Assembly: GCA_021234155.1 (NCBI GenBank)
Contig: JAJEKV010000129.1
Coordinates: 1,281,963-1,345,962, forward strand
DNA: 64,000 nt
Direction: 5' to 3'
From: Isoetes taiwanensis
Taxonomy: Eukaryota; Streptophyta; Lycopodiopsida; Isoetales; Isoetaceae
Shown: in pieces, positions 45,560 through 57,117 of the stretch
Position numbering within the stretch: the stretch's first letter is position 1
Layout of the letters: every line of letters begins with the position of its first letter
Position numbers and translations under genes: made by a program
The notes under the pieces: model-generated
Database searches by the model: none
What the model was told of the DNA's origin: nothing
The model's input: the letters and a program-made list of their open reading frames with translations, nothing else

Positions 45560-47090
45560 CAACAAAGAAACCAAAGCCGGAGTTGTACTCGCAGCGAATA
45601 CCTGCTCAAACTCCGAGTCTGTTGGCTCCATTTTTGTCAAACCTCTAGGTCAAACTCTTAACTAGAATGCTGATCAAAGTACTGTCAACTCTCCCTACAG
45701 GAATTTGTCGTAGTTTCCTTCTAGATGTTATCATCAAGGATATTTTATTAACATTTATGAAACTTATGTATAATGATTTCCCGTGTACTTTATTTCATCC
45801 AAACCCTAGAAAGGCAATAATATATGGCCATTGGCTATTGACATATAAATCATATTTCAATAGATAGATAAACAAAGAAATACTATGGAACGGAACTATA
45901 CATAATGCAACTCTGGGTCATTTTGAACTCGAGACATTAGCTAGTGTGTAAGATTAGACTCTGGGACAAATGAGTCTTGGACCTAAGATCCACATGAAGA
46001 TAATAATAAGCTTTCTTTGTTGTATGGCCATTTTGGCCAACAAATTTGGGGGATAATAGCATCTGATTTCCTCTAGCATGTCCGTGTTTATTTCTTATAT
46101 TACATAAAAGTTCTCGTTAAATTGCTCAATATCGGGTTTCACTAAAATAGTCATCATCTACATTTTCAATCTACCCTTAACACTAAAGAGTCAACACTTC
46201 AGAACCTTGAAACCCTAAATATGTTAATCAATTGAACATTTCTTTACAGGAAAATGTTGTTCCTTTTTTAGGACAATGATAACCCAATTTATTCAAAAAA
46301 AAGTTCAATCCATTTGCTAAAATATTGGTGTTGACATTATTAGTGCTGGAAAATCAAAATGAAAAGTCGCATTACACAAGTCTGCTATGAGAGGCTTATA
46401 GTGACATAATCTTTATTGGACGATGCATGTAAGCCTTTCTTTCTTTCTTTCCATTTAGTATAGGTTATAGTTTTGGGCTTTTAAGTTGTGCAATAGTAAT
46501 TCGAACTATTGCCCTTCTTTTGTGTTTTGCAATTTAAAAATTGAAATCGTATTGTAATAGTTATTAAGGTGTTATTTCAAAGGAAGTGCCATTTGGCCGT
46601 GGTATTTCTTGCACGTTGGTCAAGTGATGCTTAGGCATCTAGACAACATTATTTTGCCCCGGCATTTGCTTGAATCTTGCTCTAAATTGAACAGGTGCAA
46701 TTTGCATATGTCAATAGTGTGCATCCCTAAAGTTGGCATATTATGAGTTGTATTTTCATCCCTCTAGTGGGTATGTTATGAGCTCTTTTAAAGTTGTTTG
46801 CGTGATCTATTTATGGGAATTGTGCAGTAATGGTGATTTTTTAAAAAACAAATGAGGGGTAAAACTATAAACACTTGTTCCTATGACATTCTCAGCAAAC
46901 ATTAATGCTTTTTTGAGCCTTTACCCCTATTCTTTTTGCAAACTGCCATCCCATGGGAACCACTGGAATGGATCTTAACTTTTCTGTCTATGAATAAAGA
47001 GTTTGAATGCACATGCTCACCCTTGTGCAAACGATGCTAAGCAAACGATGCGTACAGAATCTCTAGAAAAAATGAACAGTTTAAATTGCA
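45560..47090. other. No gene recognised
   Basis: AT-rich DNA with short frames on both strands, none with a domain or clear splice sites. Confidence 0.4.
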
Positions 47091-47097
47091 AGGTAAC

Positions 47098-47200
47098 CTT
47101 CAATTGTTTGGTTTGCTCCGTAGCTCTAGCAACCTTCCTTAAAGCACAGCTTTCACTCATTTCCAGCTCACTACATTTCGTCATGAGCTCCTTGTAGGTT
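47098..47200 (-). pseudogene. Coiled-coil exon, unrecognised gene
   Basis: Intact AG and GT sites frame 34 codons plus one base, TYKELMTKCSELEMSES then CALRKVARATEQTKQLK, with heptad-like spacing of L/M residues. Possibly from the same source gene as 51284-51531, from which it is separated by unrelated exons. Confidence 0.4.
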
Positions 47201-47429
47201 CTACAAAACACGACCAAAAACATATGTCTCCTTGTAAGTCCTACAGAGGTAGAATAATCAAAGAAAGATTACCATAAGTCACGTATAAGCAGAGTAAACA
47301 GTAATACTTTTAGTTCATTTCGCATGATTGTGACCTCCCAAGTTTGAGGAACTTCCACTTCAAAGCATGAACCACAGTAAAGCAACATGTCCTGAATGCT
47401 AATAACATATTGCAACTAGAAATGACCAC

Positions 47430-47587
47430 CTGGTCCAGTTGGCTCATTCAAAAATAGCAATCCCTGAGAAATCGAATAAAAGCGGAGGAAAGAAGGTGGT
47501 CCATATAGCTTCTTTTTCTCAAGATTAAAGTAATGTCTATGAAAACCAGTTGGGTCTATGACACCAATTATTATAGCATTTGTAAAG
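47430..47587 (-). pseudogene. Exon-like piece, unrecognised
   Basis: After a CCCCTAG acceptor the frame reads FTNAIIIGVIDPTGFHRHYF. Protein-like, family unknown, donor unclear. Confidence 0.25.
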
Positions 47588-47851
47588 CTAGGGGCACATT
47601 GCAATAGAGATAGAAGCAAATTGCAGCATTGACAATTAGTCTCTGTTTTCTGGCTGCTGGTTCAAAGAATGACTGATGCCATTGCCGGTCTTGTTCTCCC
47701 CTTTTAAAGCACTATTTAAGTTTCTTCTCACAGACATTTCTTAAAGTAAGAATTTATTTCTATCTTCTTGATTCCAGCAAATCAAAAAAAAAAAAGTGCA
47801 TGTTTCATAATTTCTACAAATACATTATGATGGGAAACGCAATTGACTAAC

Positions 47852-48025
47852 CAAATGTTCACTAATCTGATATGCAACAGTAGCCCATTCAGCATTAACT
47901 TTTCTGGAGTGACCTCCAATACTGATCTTTCCTGAGCTTATTGCACTCCTTGAACTTGGAGCGGGATCTTTAAAACATGAAAGCATCTCTAACAACCACG
48001 CATGATGTTCCTTCAGGTCATTATC
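47852..48025 (-). pseudogene. 58-codon exon, unrecognised gene
   Basis: Flanked by AG and GTTAGT, phase 0 at both ends, no stop. It includes LKEHHAWLLEMLSCFKDP and VNAEWATVAYQISEHL. It looks like genuine coding sequence under constraint at its source. I do not recognise the family. Confidence 0.45.
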
Positions 48026-48888
48026 CTACATACAGAAAGTCCACTTTATTTAACGAATATGGTTAAGCAAACAATAAGAATACACTTCAACAATGTTTAT
48101 GTAAGGTAAATCGTGGGCCTAGTATGAAAACGACAGCCAGGGGGCATGCCGGCCCCAGAGATGATGATGCTTGAGAGATGATACCATCTCTTCTTCCTAT
48201 TGGAACATCCCAATGAGGACCACTCCACCATAACTATGCCCCGCGGCTTATCATTGAATGTATACACAGAGACCATGATCACAGAAAGTATCACCTGCAC
48301 ATTTTTGCTAAAGGATAAGCTCCTATGCTGCAACAGTAACCTATTGTGCATCATTGGAAAATTGCAAAGTTCATGCCATCTTTACTATAACCTGCTGTAA
48401 AGAAAATTAAGCAAGATAACAATTGAGCTCTTGCTTATTTTTACAATACCATTTCTTCATGCATCAGATTGATAAATGGAAGTGTAGTCTATGATGGATC
48501 GAAATGCCATATCGCCCATTTCATTACTTTTCCTGTGCAAAGATCTAACACATCCACAGACAAGTCACAAAACTTAACACTTTAAACCATAGAGACTCTT
48601 TTTGAGTTTACATAGTAAGTTCTCTGCCCCTGTTTATCAGATCCAGGAGGCTGTTATGTGTACAGCTACTCATGAAGTTTGAATGCTTGGGGAGAGTTCT
48701 TATTTATCATTGCTCTTCTTTCAAGACAACTACCAAACAGTACAGAGCACTTTTCCATTCTTATTATAAATAGCAACTGCTATTTCTTACCATAACATCA
48801 AGTCATAATTATTGCTCATATCCTTATGGACAGAGGAACTTGTCCATATAAAAAAAAGAATCTTTTTTAACCTTTTAATCTAGTTAAC

Positions 48889-49768
48889 CATTAATAACAA
48901 CTCTGTAACCTTCACTAAGGCCTTCCTGCTTAGCAACTACAGCTGTGGTATAAAGAATATGGCCAAGGATATCTTTGTGCCTTTCCTCTGCCTGGACATT
49001 TGCCAAATGGCTCTTAGTTCATTATCATGGCAGGAAACAAAGGGCCTCTAATGGCCTCAAACAAGCGGCTTAATTTTGACACATATGTTAAACCTTAAGT
49101 TTGACATTGTAACTGTGGAAATGCAGAGAACATACAGATATCCTTGTCATCATTTTCCAAATGCTTTAATGATTATCATATGCAAATGATCTCTATTGTA
49201 AGCATGGTGCATGAGAAGTTCCTCTAGATGCTTGTACTATGTTTCCGAGGACCCAAAAACGTACCTTTGAAAGCTGTGTCAGTCCATCTCTATGTTTAGG
49301 GATCAAAATGATGTGCGTTGGAGCCTGAGGTGAAATGTCCCTGAAGGCCAAAACCTGCCAAAAAAAATTTAAGGACGGTCCCAAAGCTCAAGAAACCAGC
49401 AAGAATTGGATTGCTACCCATAAATCATCATTTAATACTGCAAGTTACATTGCACCAAAAGAAGCCAGCTTATACTTTGCAATGTCATTGAGGATCAAAC
49501 CCCCGTTTAAACTAAACTAAATCTAAATCAGTATAGTTATTTCTTAAATGGACAGCAAGATGGAACATCTGATCACGAATTGGGCGCACCTTTTCATCTT
49601 CATAGACTACTTTGGATGGAATTTCCTTGGAAATAATCTTATCAAAACTGTAGATTTTGGAGAAGGTAAAAAAAATGAGGATGCCAATGATAGAAAAGGG
49701 AAACGCAAAGGGGAGAAAACCCACATGGTAGAGGCCCCAGTGTCTTTAATAATGGCAGCGGCATGCAT
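48889..49768 (-). pseudogene. HINT-type HIT protein gene, exons 1-4 intact, last exon decayed
   Basis: HINT proteins are HIT-superfamily purine nucleoside phosphoramidases. Minus-strand exons: 49725-49768 (ATG at 49768, in-frame stop just upstream), 49590-49647, 49265-49354, 48889-48991. Phases match exactly, giving MHAAAIIKDTGAST, IFDKIISKEIPSKVVYEDEK, VLAFRDISPQAPTHIILIPK with HRDGLTQLSK, then AEERHKDILGHILYTTAVVA and EGLSEGYRVVIN. The last exon should hold the catalytic HxHxH motif. The only candidate, about 48130-48200, reads WYHLSSIIISGAGMPPG in one frame and HHHLWGR in another, so the triad appears destroyed by indels. Either a decayed copy or its true last exon was missed. Spliced structure rules out simple retroposition. 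Confidence 0.8.
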
Positions 49769-50284
49769 AAAGCCTGCTCATCAGCAGCCATCGCCAAAGA
49801 CCTGATTTGGTTCCCGATTATTCCCAGCCTCCTTCCTGCTTGCAATACCATTCTTCCTCTGTCATAAATTAAGGTCGAAAATCTTTAAAAATTCCTGTTC
49901 TCTTGTCCTAAATTATCCAGGATTGCTGCCGTGTATCTATTTGGGCATGTTGCACATAGATCCGACAGCTCCTCACAACCTGCAGATCTTTAGAGGTCTA
50001 GACAGAATGATCCTTCTTAGGTTAGCAGAAAATGAAGCAAGAAAAACCCACGACTCGGTCTGTTGGGAAATGAGCCAAATGCCGGATCGCAGAAGGAGCT
50101 GCACCATTCCCGAAAGCAATAAAAGAATGCTTGTACACAGCAGATATTTGTGTACAAAGGGGCGGAAGAAAGGGCCGAAACCTAGGTTAAAAACTAGATC
50201 TGTGTTGACACTTCACATCGACCTAAGCAGATGTGCTAGATCTTCATAGCATCAGTCGGACTTGTGGAATGCCACCACTAAAAT

Positions 50285-50790
50285 CAGACAAAACAAAGAT
50301 CAATTATGTGTTCCGTTGCTTTTTGCAATGCCGCGACATGCTTGTAAGCGCACAGGCTAGCAGTTTCATTTGTCCGCTCTAAAAGACTCGTAGCACCATC
50401 TCCATATTTGGCCCTGGATATGTAGAAGAGTCCAACAAATTGAGACCTTATGAAATGGATATTCTAAGCATTTATGATGCTTTATTATGAACATAAGAAG
50501 CAAGTCTAAACCTGGCATAAATTTGACGACCATTTTCATCTATTTCATCTATAGGTGGTCGTGTGATTAATATAATTTGAGATGAGCCTGGCAGCCTCTG
50601 TCACACAAAATTTCTAAGCTTGTTTGCCAGAATTTTCTAAAAAACATATTTCTGCTTCAAATACAATTTGAGAAAGATTGCTCTTGTATTCAGAGATTGG
50701 AACATGCTGGCGTGCATTTGACCTATCTGGAAGGGCACAATCATTTGCTCCAAAAAACACAGTCATCAAAGATATAGGTTTTGATGATGT
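50285..50790 (-). pseudogene. GDSL esterase fragment, IAH1/CPRD49-like
   Basis: Three exons read on the minus strand. 50665-50790 (42 codons) contains [20 protein letters not shown] and [11 protein letters not shown], the family's conserved GAND block (oxyanion-hole Asn). 50512-50597 contains QIILITRPPIDEIDENGRQ, where family members have LITPPPxDE. About 50285-50395 contains ERTNETASLCAYKHVAALQ and then a stop where the family continues with the DLWxK region. The N-terminal exon with the nucleophile GDS and the C-terminal DGxHL exon were not found. It is a partial, decaying copy between coiled-coil exons and HINT. Confidence 0.75.
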
Positions 50791-51283
50791 CTGACAAAAA
50801 GAACATTACCTAAATTCAGGGGCAACAATGATACGGGAAAATAACATAATAAGCAGAGGGAGATGTAGAATGTTACTATTCCCAAAAATATTGACAGTGC
50901 AAAAAGAATTCGGATCAAATTGCAGATGCAAGAACAATGCAGGATTTCAATTCAAGATTACGAGTAATAGATTAAAGTACAATTTGAAAAATGATTTAGA
51001 AGTTGATATTGAGGACACGTACCAAGGGAAAGACTTCATTCAGCAAGCAAAGTGCCCATCTCGTGTTGTATCCACTGTATCCTCGGAGAAGCACATCTGC
51101 CTGAACTTAGATAAGTTTACACTACAATTTTGCAGCCTGCATTGACTCTGAAAAATCTGGAAAAGTGTTCTGAGCGACTCACCTTACGGGCATAGGTATG
51201 AGCAAGGGCAGCTCCCAAAACTTAAAGTCGAAGCGAATGTAAACAGAGTAGAGACAAAACCCAAATCGCCCCCGACGTCATAC

Positions 51284-51531
51284 CTCTGCCATTGCATTCT
51301 TTAGTTTGCGCAGTGACTTGTCCCTATCTCCAATACATGTCGCAAGGTGCTCTTGTTCCAGTTTAAGATCTCCATTCATCGATTTCAATTGCATATCCAA
51401 TGTCACCTGAACATCAATGGGAAAAAAAGATATTATCTTTCTTTTGCACCTGATCACCGACCAGTGATGCTTATACATACTTTATCAGCAAGATATTGAT
51501 CCGAGTCAAGATTGTTGAGTTCATAATCTTC
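51284..51531 (-). pseudogene. Two coiled-coil exons, unrecognised gene
   Basis: Exons 51481-51531 (17 codons) and 51284-51406 (41 codons) have AG/GT sites, are both phase 0 and join without a stop: EDYELNNLDSDQYLADK then VTLDMQLKSMNGDLKLEQEH and LATCIGDRDKSLRKLKNAMAE. The second is a predicted coiled coil. Flagellar or cytoskeletal coiled-coil proteins are possible sources, but I cannot name one. Confidence 0.5.
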
Positions 51532-52682
51532 CTGCAATGGAAAAGATTATCAGTGCATATACATTGACAATTGCAAACGGCACCTGTTCGATAATGGAAC
51601 ACCTCAAGCCTACCTTCTTTCCCCACAATGACCAATGTTCTCTACCAAAAGCAGCACCTCCTGCTCGTTTGGAAAAGGCTTTAAGATTGGCCTCCATGCA
51701 ACACATTGTTCAAAAGAAAATAATTTAGTAACCTGGCCATCGACTAGAGAAAAATGCAAATATTCCATGTCCCAGGGTCAACAACATTCTTCCTTAGGTT
51801 ATTAAACATCTGTTAACATCTTTAGCAAAACCTACATGAAACTGAAGCAAGTTAACACGTGAACATCATATATTCATCTACACTCGCAACAATTGAATCA
51901 AACACTACAATTCTAGAACATATACACTCCTCAAATTTATCGATAGCAACCACAGTAGCAGCATATGATGGTGACAATAGCTTTAAAGTGAATGAGGCAA
52001 GACTCATCTAATGTGGAGCTATAGCAGAATGAAACATCAGTGGGCTTTCCTGTCTGTGGCATGCATTCCCCTTTAGTCTATCAGACATATCCAGACATTC
52101 CTCATGTGTGATGATGGTTAACTTACATAATATTATCAGAGACAAAGGGAACTAGATTGCATAAAGGAGGCGACTCACTTCAGTAGCCATCAAACATTAC
52201 TTGCATACAGCTTCGTGTTTGCCTGCTCTTTGCTTGACGGATAATAAACCAGTAATCGTACGACTTCAAGTTCAAGATGATTAACCACTTCACAAAGCAA
52301 CAGAAGCAAGTGCCTTGTCTGTAAGGATGAATTCCAATCATTCACACAGCATAGAAAACTAAGCAATAGTATACTTCATACATAGCAATTGACTACTTGT
52401 TAAATCAGGCTGTGCAGAAAGGTGTACCAACTGGAGTTGTACATTATAAGAAAGACAAAGGAGAACATACAAAGCTTGTCGGTTGCAGCTTTCTTCATCA
52501 ACCACTTTGTCTGCAAACAAAATGACAGGTCAAACAAACGGAAAGGAACCAGAGAAAAAAAGATGCAATTGCAAAAACTTCAGAAGAACAGACCTATAAT
52601 CATATGGAATCATCACAAGGACTCAACCAGCAAGAAAATTAAAAAACAAAAAGCCCACTCTATACTTTTGCAATGCATTGTT

Positions 52683-52950
52683 CCAGAATAGGATGGACAT
52701 TATAGAATTCAGATATGCACCTCTGTGTGTATACACAACACCTTTTGGATTAGTTGTTGTACCAGAGGTGTAGTTCAGAGAAATAGGCTGCAGCTCATTG
52801 CTGTAGCAACTAGAAAATGTTGGATCTCCTACCTCTAAGAGCTTCTCATAATCAATTATAGTGTCTGCTTCCGTAAAGTCAACATGGGCATTTCCTAAAT
52901 CAGCGATAACAACCAGAGCAGGCTTCCTCCTGCTCCATGTATATGATCTC
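52683..52950 (-). pseudogene. Acyl-activating enzyme (AMP-binding) exon fragment
   Basis: The minus strand reads RRKPALVVIADLGNAHVD, DYEKLLEVGDPTF, then LNYTSGTTTNPKGVVYTHRG and AYLNS. The SGTTTNPKG block is the ATP/AMP-binding P-loop-like motif of the acyl-CoA synthetase superfamily, and HRGAY after it points to the plant acyl-activating enzyme (AAE1/AAE7-like) clade. The YEKLLEVGDPTF segment before it is also typical. After AYLNS similarity fades within about nine residues and no PMFHCNGW exon follows. No other AAE exon was found, so it is an isolated fragment. Confidence 0.85.
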
Positions 52951-52999
52951 TACAACAAATGATGCCAAAAACCCTGAGTTCTTTCAGCATGCCAACATA

Positions 53000-54480
53000 C
53001 ATAAAATAAAAAAAGAAGCTTACCACAATGGTTTACAAATCATGGCTGTATGTGGTGCAGATACAAAAATTTAGAAGACAAACTCTTTGTTCTTCAAATG
53101 AACCAGAATGGAAAAACTGCGAGAACTCTAGTGATATTCTACTATATGAGCTTCATCTTTATTATCGACTGTCTGTATACTGCAACCTGTCAATTGTTCA
53201 CAGTTATTGCTTGTCTACCCACTTATTCCCAGAGAATAGATAATATCGGCGCCGCAGTGGTCTGGCTTAAATTCTGCTAGCATAACATGTGTAGTGTGCA
53301 GATTTTGTTGCCTTTGCACAGGAAACTTGCTTTTATGGGGTTGCTTGCTTTTAAGGAACATTCAGTGGGGCGCATGGCAATATGCATGTTGCTTATACCG
53401 CAATATTTATGCATGCCACAGCTTCAACATTTGACCTTGCTATAATAAAGTTGAGACCGCATATCCTGCTGCAAAAAATCAAACAGGAACATCTGCAAGC
53501 CATTCACCTATTTCTCTAAATTTGGAGCACCGTCTCCATGGATTTGATCTAATGGGATTTGTATTTCCAGATTCGATTTCAGAAGTATTGCATGCCAAAC
53601 TAACAGGGAAACTCGAGTTCCAAGGGCATGTCATAGAACCATTGACAGATCAATAAAGGATATGGAATCTACACACAATGTAACTAATGACTATGAAATA
53701 TGGACACACACAATATCTGGGGAAGTGCAACTTTCTGGAATAAACCTGAACCAGCCTTTTAAACACATCAATTCACGGGATTATTGTAGCTATTGAATCG
53801 ATAAATAAGAAAAAGAAGCTTACCAATTGGGGTCGCTGTGAATGACATCCGGCTTCTACAGATTCAAAGCTCCAAAAGCTTAACCGGCAACTCAAAATCG
53901 TAGCTCGTTCCTGCAAGCGCAAATCTACAGATTCTTCTGCCCTAGTGGCGGTAGAAGATAATATTCTTATCAGAAAGGCCGGACCGACCAAGTTGAGTTT
54001 CCCATACCATCATTTCCATTGTCAACTGGCGACGTTATGAGCAACATCGACAATCACAGTGGCGGCAGGAGCAGAGGATGGGGCTTTTTTTTATCACATT
54101 CCTACGGTAATCACCGATGATCTTTTATCCGAGTGTAGATCTTTAATACTTCAGTTATTAACCCTCTTGGCTCCTCTCTGGAGTTATTACTTGAGCCTCG
54201 AGTCTAACAAGGCAAGCACAAACATACAGAGCTCAACAAAGGACTCGAAGCTTGTCTTTAGGATCAACTGGCAATGTTTGTGCCCAAGATCTCCACAAAA
54301 TCCTGCCTTTGCGGGGTTCAGATTGAAACCTAGGCCATGCCCACAATCCCATCGCCATTCCAAAACTCCGAGGAGAGTACCCCCGAATGCACAGAAAAGT
54401 GAAGAGCAAAATTCGAGCGCGCCATTCTGCCGGAGTTCCGCCGTTGTCGTCAATAGGGAGAAACATAAAAGTGAAGAGCA
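53000..54480. other. No confident gene
   Basis: A minus-strand frame ending at a GTAAGC donor near 53815 could be a first exon but lacks an ATG. Overlapping frames at 54059-54727 (+) and 54187-54481 (-) have no domain and run into Z-type repeats. Confidence 0.35.
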
Positions 54481-54489
54481 AAATTCGAC

Positions 54490-55066
54490 GGTCTATATTA
54501 AAAGCCCCAATTTAATTCCTCAAATCCGACGTCACATATCAAAAGCCCCAAATAAAGGGGGGTGCTGGGGTGATTCGAGGTGTCACCGTCCGCACCGTCC
54601 ATCTCTGATGGACGGCCGTGATCAATCTCTACCAAATGTTAATTGTATATATATCCTTTGGATGATTTTTAATTTAATGTGCATTGCCACCTCACGAAGG
54701 TGGACATTAAATTTCTTTGCCCATTAAATTTCCTTGACTTTTAAATCAAGGGAAGAGATTAGAAGCCCCAATTCCAATGATCTGGATTAAAAGCCCCAAT
54801 TCTATCACCTTCCCTGCAACTTCCTATCCAAAATTGACGGCCAAGATTTGACCTTCCCTTTTAATCCGACGGCCCATATGAAAAGCCCCAAATAATTTTA
54901 ATCGACGGTCTGGATAAAATGCCCCAATTTCGAGGGCCGAGATTAAAAGCCCCAAATAAGGGGGGATGCTTGGGGTGTTACGAGGTGGCACCGTCTCGGC
55001 CGTCCATCTCAGAGATGGACGGCCGAGATCAATCTCTACACCATCATCCAGACCTCCATATAATTG
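54490..55066 (-). repeat. Z-type terminal repeat module, duplicated
   Basis: Two Z ends: one finishing AATTG(TA)n at 54645, the second at 55066. Many AATCCGACGG and AAAAGCCCCAA words. TCTCGGCCGTCCATCT (54994-55009) and its perfect complement (55013-55028) make a 16-bp hairpin with a 3-base loop. Confidence 0.7.
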
Positions 55067-55088
55067 TATATATATAAGGATATATAAC

Positions 55089-56107
55089 GATTCCCAAATA
55101 TTATCCTAAGATTCCTCTAGATTCTCCAAGATTCCATGTAGATTCTTCTAGATTCCCTTAGATTCTATGAAGATTCCCCTGTAGAATGCACCTACTGTCA
55201 AAGATTCCCCTAGATCCCTTGAAATCTCCTGCGATTCCCTAAGATTCCACAAAGATCCCCCTAGATTCTTAAGGTTCTATAAAGATTCCCCTAGATTTTC
55301 AAAGATTATTTGAAGATTCGTTTAGATTCCCCAAGATTCTATGTAGATTCTTATAGATTCCCTTAAGTTCTATGAAGATCCCCTTAGATCTCTAAGATTC
55401 CATCGAGATTTCCCTCGATTCTTAAACTTTTTTGAAGGTTTTTTTTAGATTCCCCTAGATTCCTTAAGATTCCCTTGAGATTCCTTTGATTTTCAAAGAT
55501 TATCCCAATATCTCTCGAATTCCCTTAGATTCTATGAATATTTCCTCTAGATTATCCAACATTGCACGGAATGATGCCAAACCACTACTCATTGGAAAGC
55601 ATTTGATGAGAGGAATCCAAAGGTGTGGGTCCCACTTTGATTCGAGACCTCCACCACAAGATAAAGTCGTTTGAAGGCGGCGCAAAAAAGGAAGCTTCCA
55701 AGAAAGCTTCATAATTAATGAGTTGCCACCTCACTATCTTTTTATTAAATAAAGGGTGCCACCTCACCTCTTTAATATAAGAAATTCTAATTTAATAAAA
55801 AAATGAATGGTTAGGATTTATCCTCCCCCCTTTGATCTAACGGTTAAGATTGCTTGCACCAAATCCACTTTTAAGGAAGCTTCCTTGCACTTTCCTTATA
55901 AAAATTAAGGGCCATGATTTCTCCTTCCCTTTTGATCTGACGGCTTAAAGACATGGTGCATGCCCCTATGCATGCCCCCCATCATATTTCTATGCCTATG
56001 CATGACCTCTCCCATGAGGTGGCGGCATCATGGCCTTCCATTTCCAATTGGACGGCTGGCATTAATCTCTATATAGCATGGGTACATCCTTTCCGGGGAC
56101 ACATAGA
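55089..56107 (-). mobile_element. X element copy 4 (truncated)
   Basis: Nearly identical to 43989-45002 (part of copy 3, first module) with only scattered changes, e.g. GATTCGAG for GATCCGAG. It lacks the left end and most of the AGATTCC array. Ends ACATAGA at 56107, then TA-rich DNA and the next Y terminus. Confidence 0.75.
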
Positions 56108-56995
56108 ATAGTTTTATATATACAAGTCTTTGTACTATAAATGGGTCTATGAACCATGGTTTACGAAATCTGGGAACAAAATCCAAGATTAAGAGTGACA
56201 GAATGATAGCATGCATCCGGTCAAAGTCATGAAGTTTTTAAGCTAAACCCTTTTGCTTGATGGCCATTCAATCGAGCTCATCGTTGTTTATTAGATGGAG
56301 ACTTGCAATTAGATTTCATCTGATCACTCTACTATAACGAAGCAAACTTTGTCTATAATCCTATTGGGTACAGCTTTATTCGAGGTGTCTTTGGCTAAGC
56401 GAAATTAAATTGCATCTCCTCTAACAATGAGCATAGATATTTGGTAAACAGTCTACATGCATCCACACACGCCATTGATAAGCAAACTCGATAAATATTT
56501 TGTTCCCCGCTATGAACTTCATTTATTGTCTTATTCTTGATGCGTATCCAATTTTATTCGAGAGGCAAATTCAACAATCGTACCAAATGTACAAACAAAA
56601 AGCTTGTCCTTGACTCTGGGTGAATTAGTTTTGGCTTTCTCAGAACACTCGATGATAGACATTTCTGTATAGTTATACACTATTCGTAGTTGGAAGGTGC
56701 ATTTTGTACTATAAATGTGTCCATGAACTATACGAACATCTGGGAATAAAATCCTCTACCTATATTAACATGCGTTGTAAGGCCCCAGAATATCATGCCT
56801 TACAATTTTGACAATGCTCTAATCCTTGCTTTATGATTACTCTACCATTGGGTCTTCTCAACCAATTCCCTTCGCCATTATGCTTTTGATACCTCAAGCT
56901 CTTCCATATACCGACAATTCAATCCTCCCATCATCTACCATGTCATGTTCATCTTAAGATGGCGGTCCCATTATACATGCTCTTAATACACTCTT

Positions 56996-57117
56996 AGCCC
57001 CAATGAACTGTGGCCGTAACTATAACGGTCCTAAGGTAAATAAATTTTTCTTTGTCCGCGCACAAAAGGCGTTATAACTGGCACTATCTGGAGAGAGTCT
57101 CGATGAAATACACATGC
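56996..57117 (+). pseudogene. Chloroplast 23S rDNA insertion (NUPT), degraded
   Basis: CCGTAACTATAACGGTCCTAAGGTA, starting near 57013, is the universally conserved 23S rRNA helix 69 region. It is followed, after a decayed and shortened stretch, by AAAGGCGTTATAACTGGCAC, TGGAGAGAGTCTCGATGAAA and TACACATG, which follow the chloroplast 23S order with many changes. The sequence before it (AGCCCCAATGAACTGTGG) also fits. Plastid origin fits better than mitochondrial, but divergence limits certainty. Confidence 0.8.

Larger units (their letters stand above)
45513..55066 (-). mobile_element. Candidate YZ element c carrying exons of several genes
   Basis: Left end ACAAGTATTTGTACTATGAG next to (TA)n is, on the minus strand, a ...CTTGT 3' end. 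Right end at 54994-55066 is a 16-bp perfect hairpin, GAGATCAATCTCTAC and AATTG before (TA)n. Between them, exons from at least four unrelated genes lie on the minus strand, the same orientation as the proposed element. The pairing of the ends is inferred from the other YZ copies. Confidence 0.45.

Noticed and set aside
51521-51706. Minus-strand frame with a VNVYA motif, as in LINE endonucleases
   Set aside because: Only one short motif supports it; the rest does not follow the endonuclease domain clearly.
54059-54727. 222-codon plus-strand frame, one of the longest in the window
   Set aside because: Starts with GTG rather than ATG, has no recognised domain, and its last third is Z-type repeat DNA found elsewhere.
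57013-57037. Possible homing-endonuclease (I-CeuI) target site
   Set aside because: It is part of the chloroplast 23S rDNA insertion; no endonuclease gene or intron is present.
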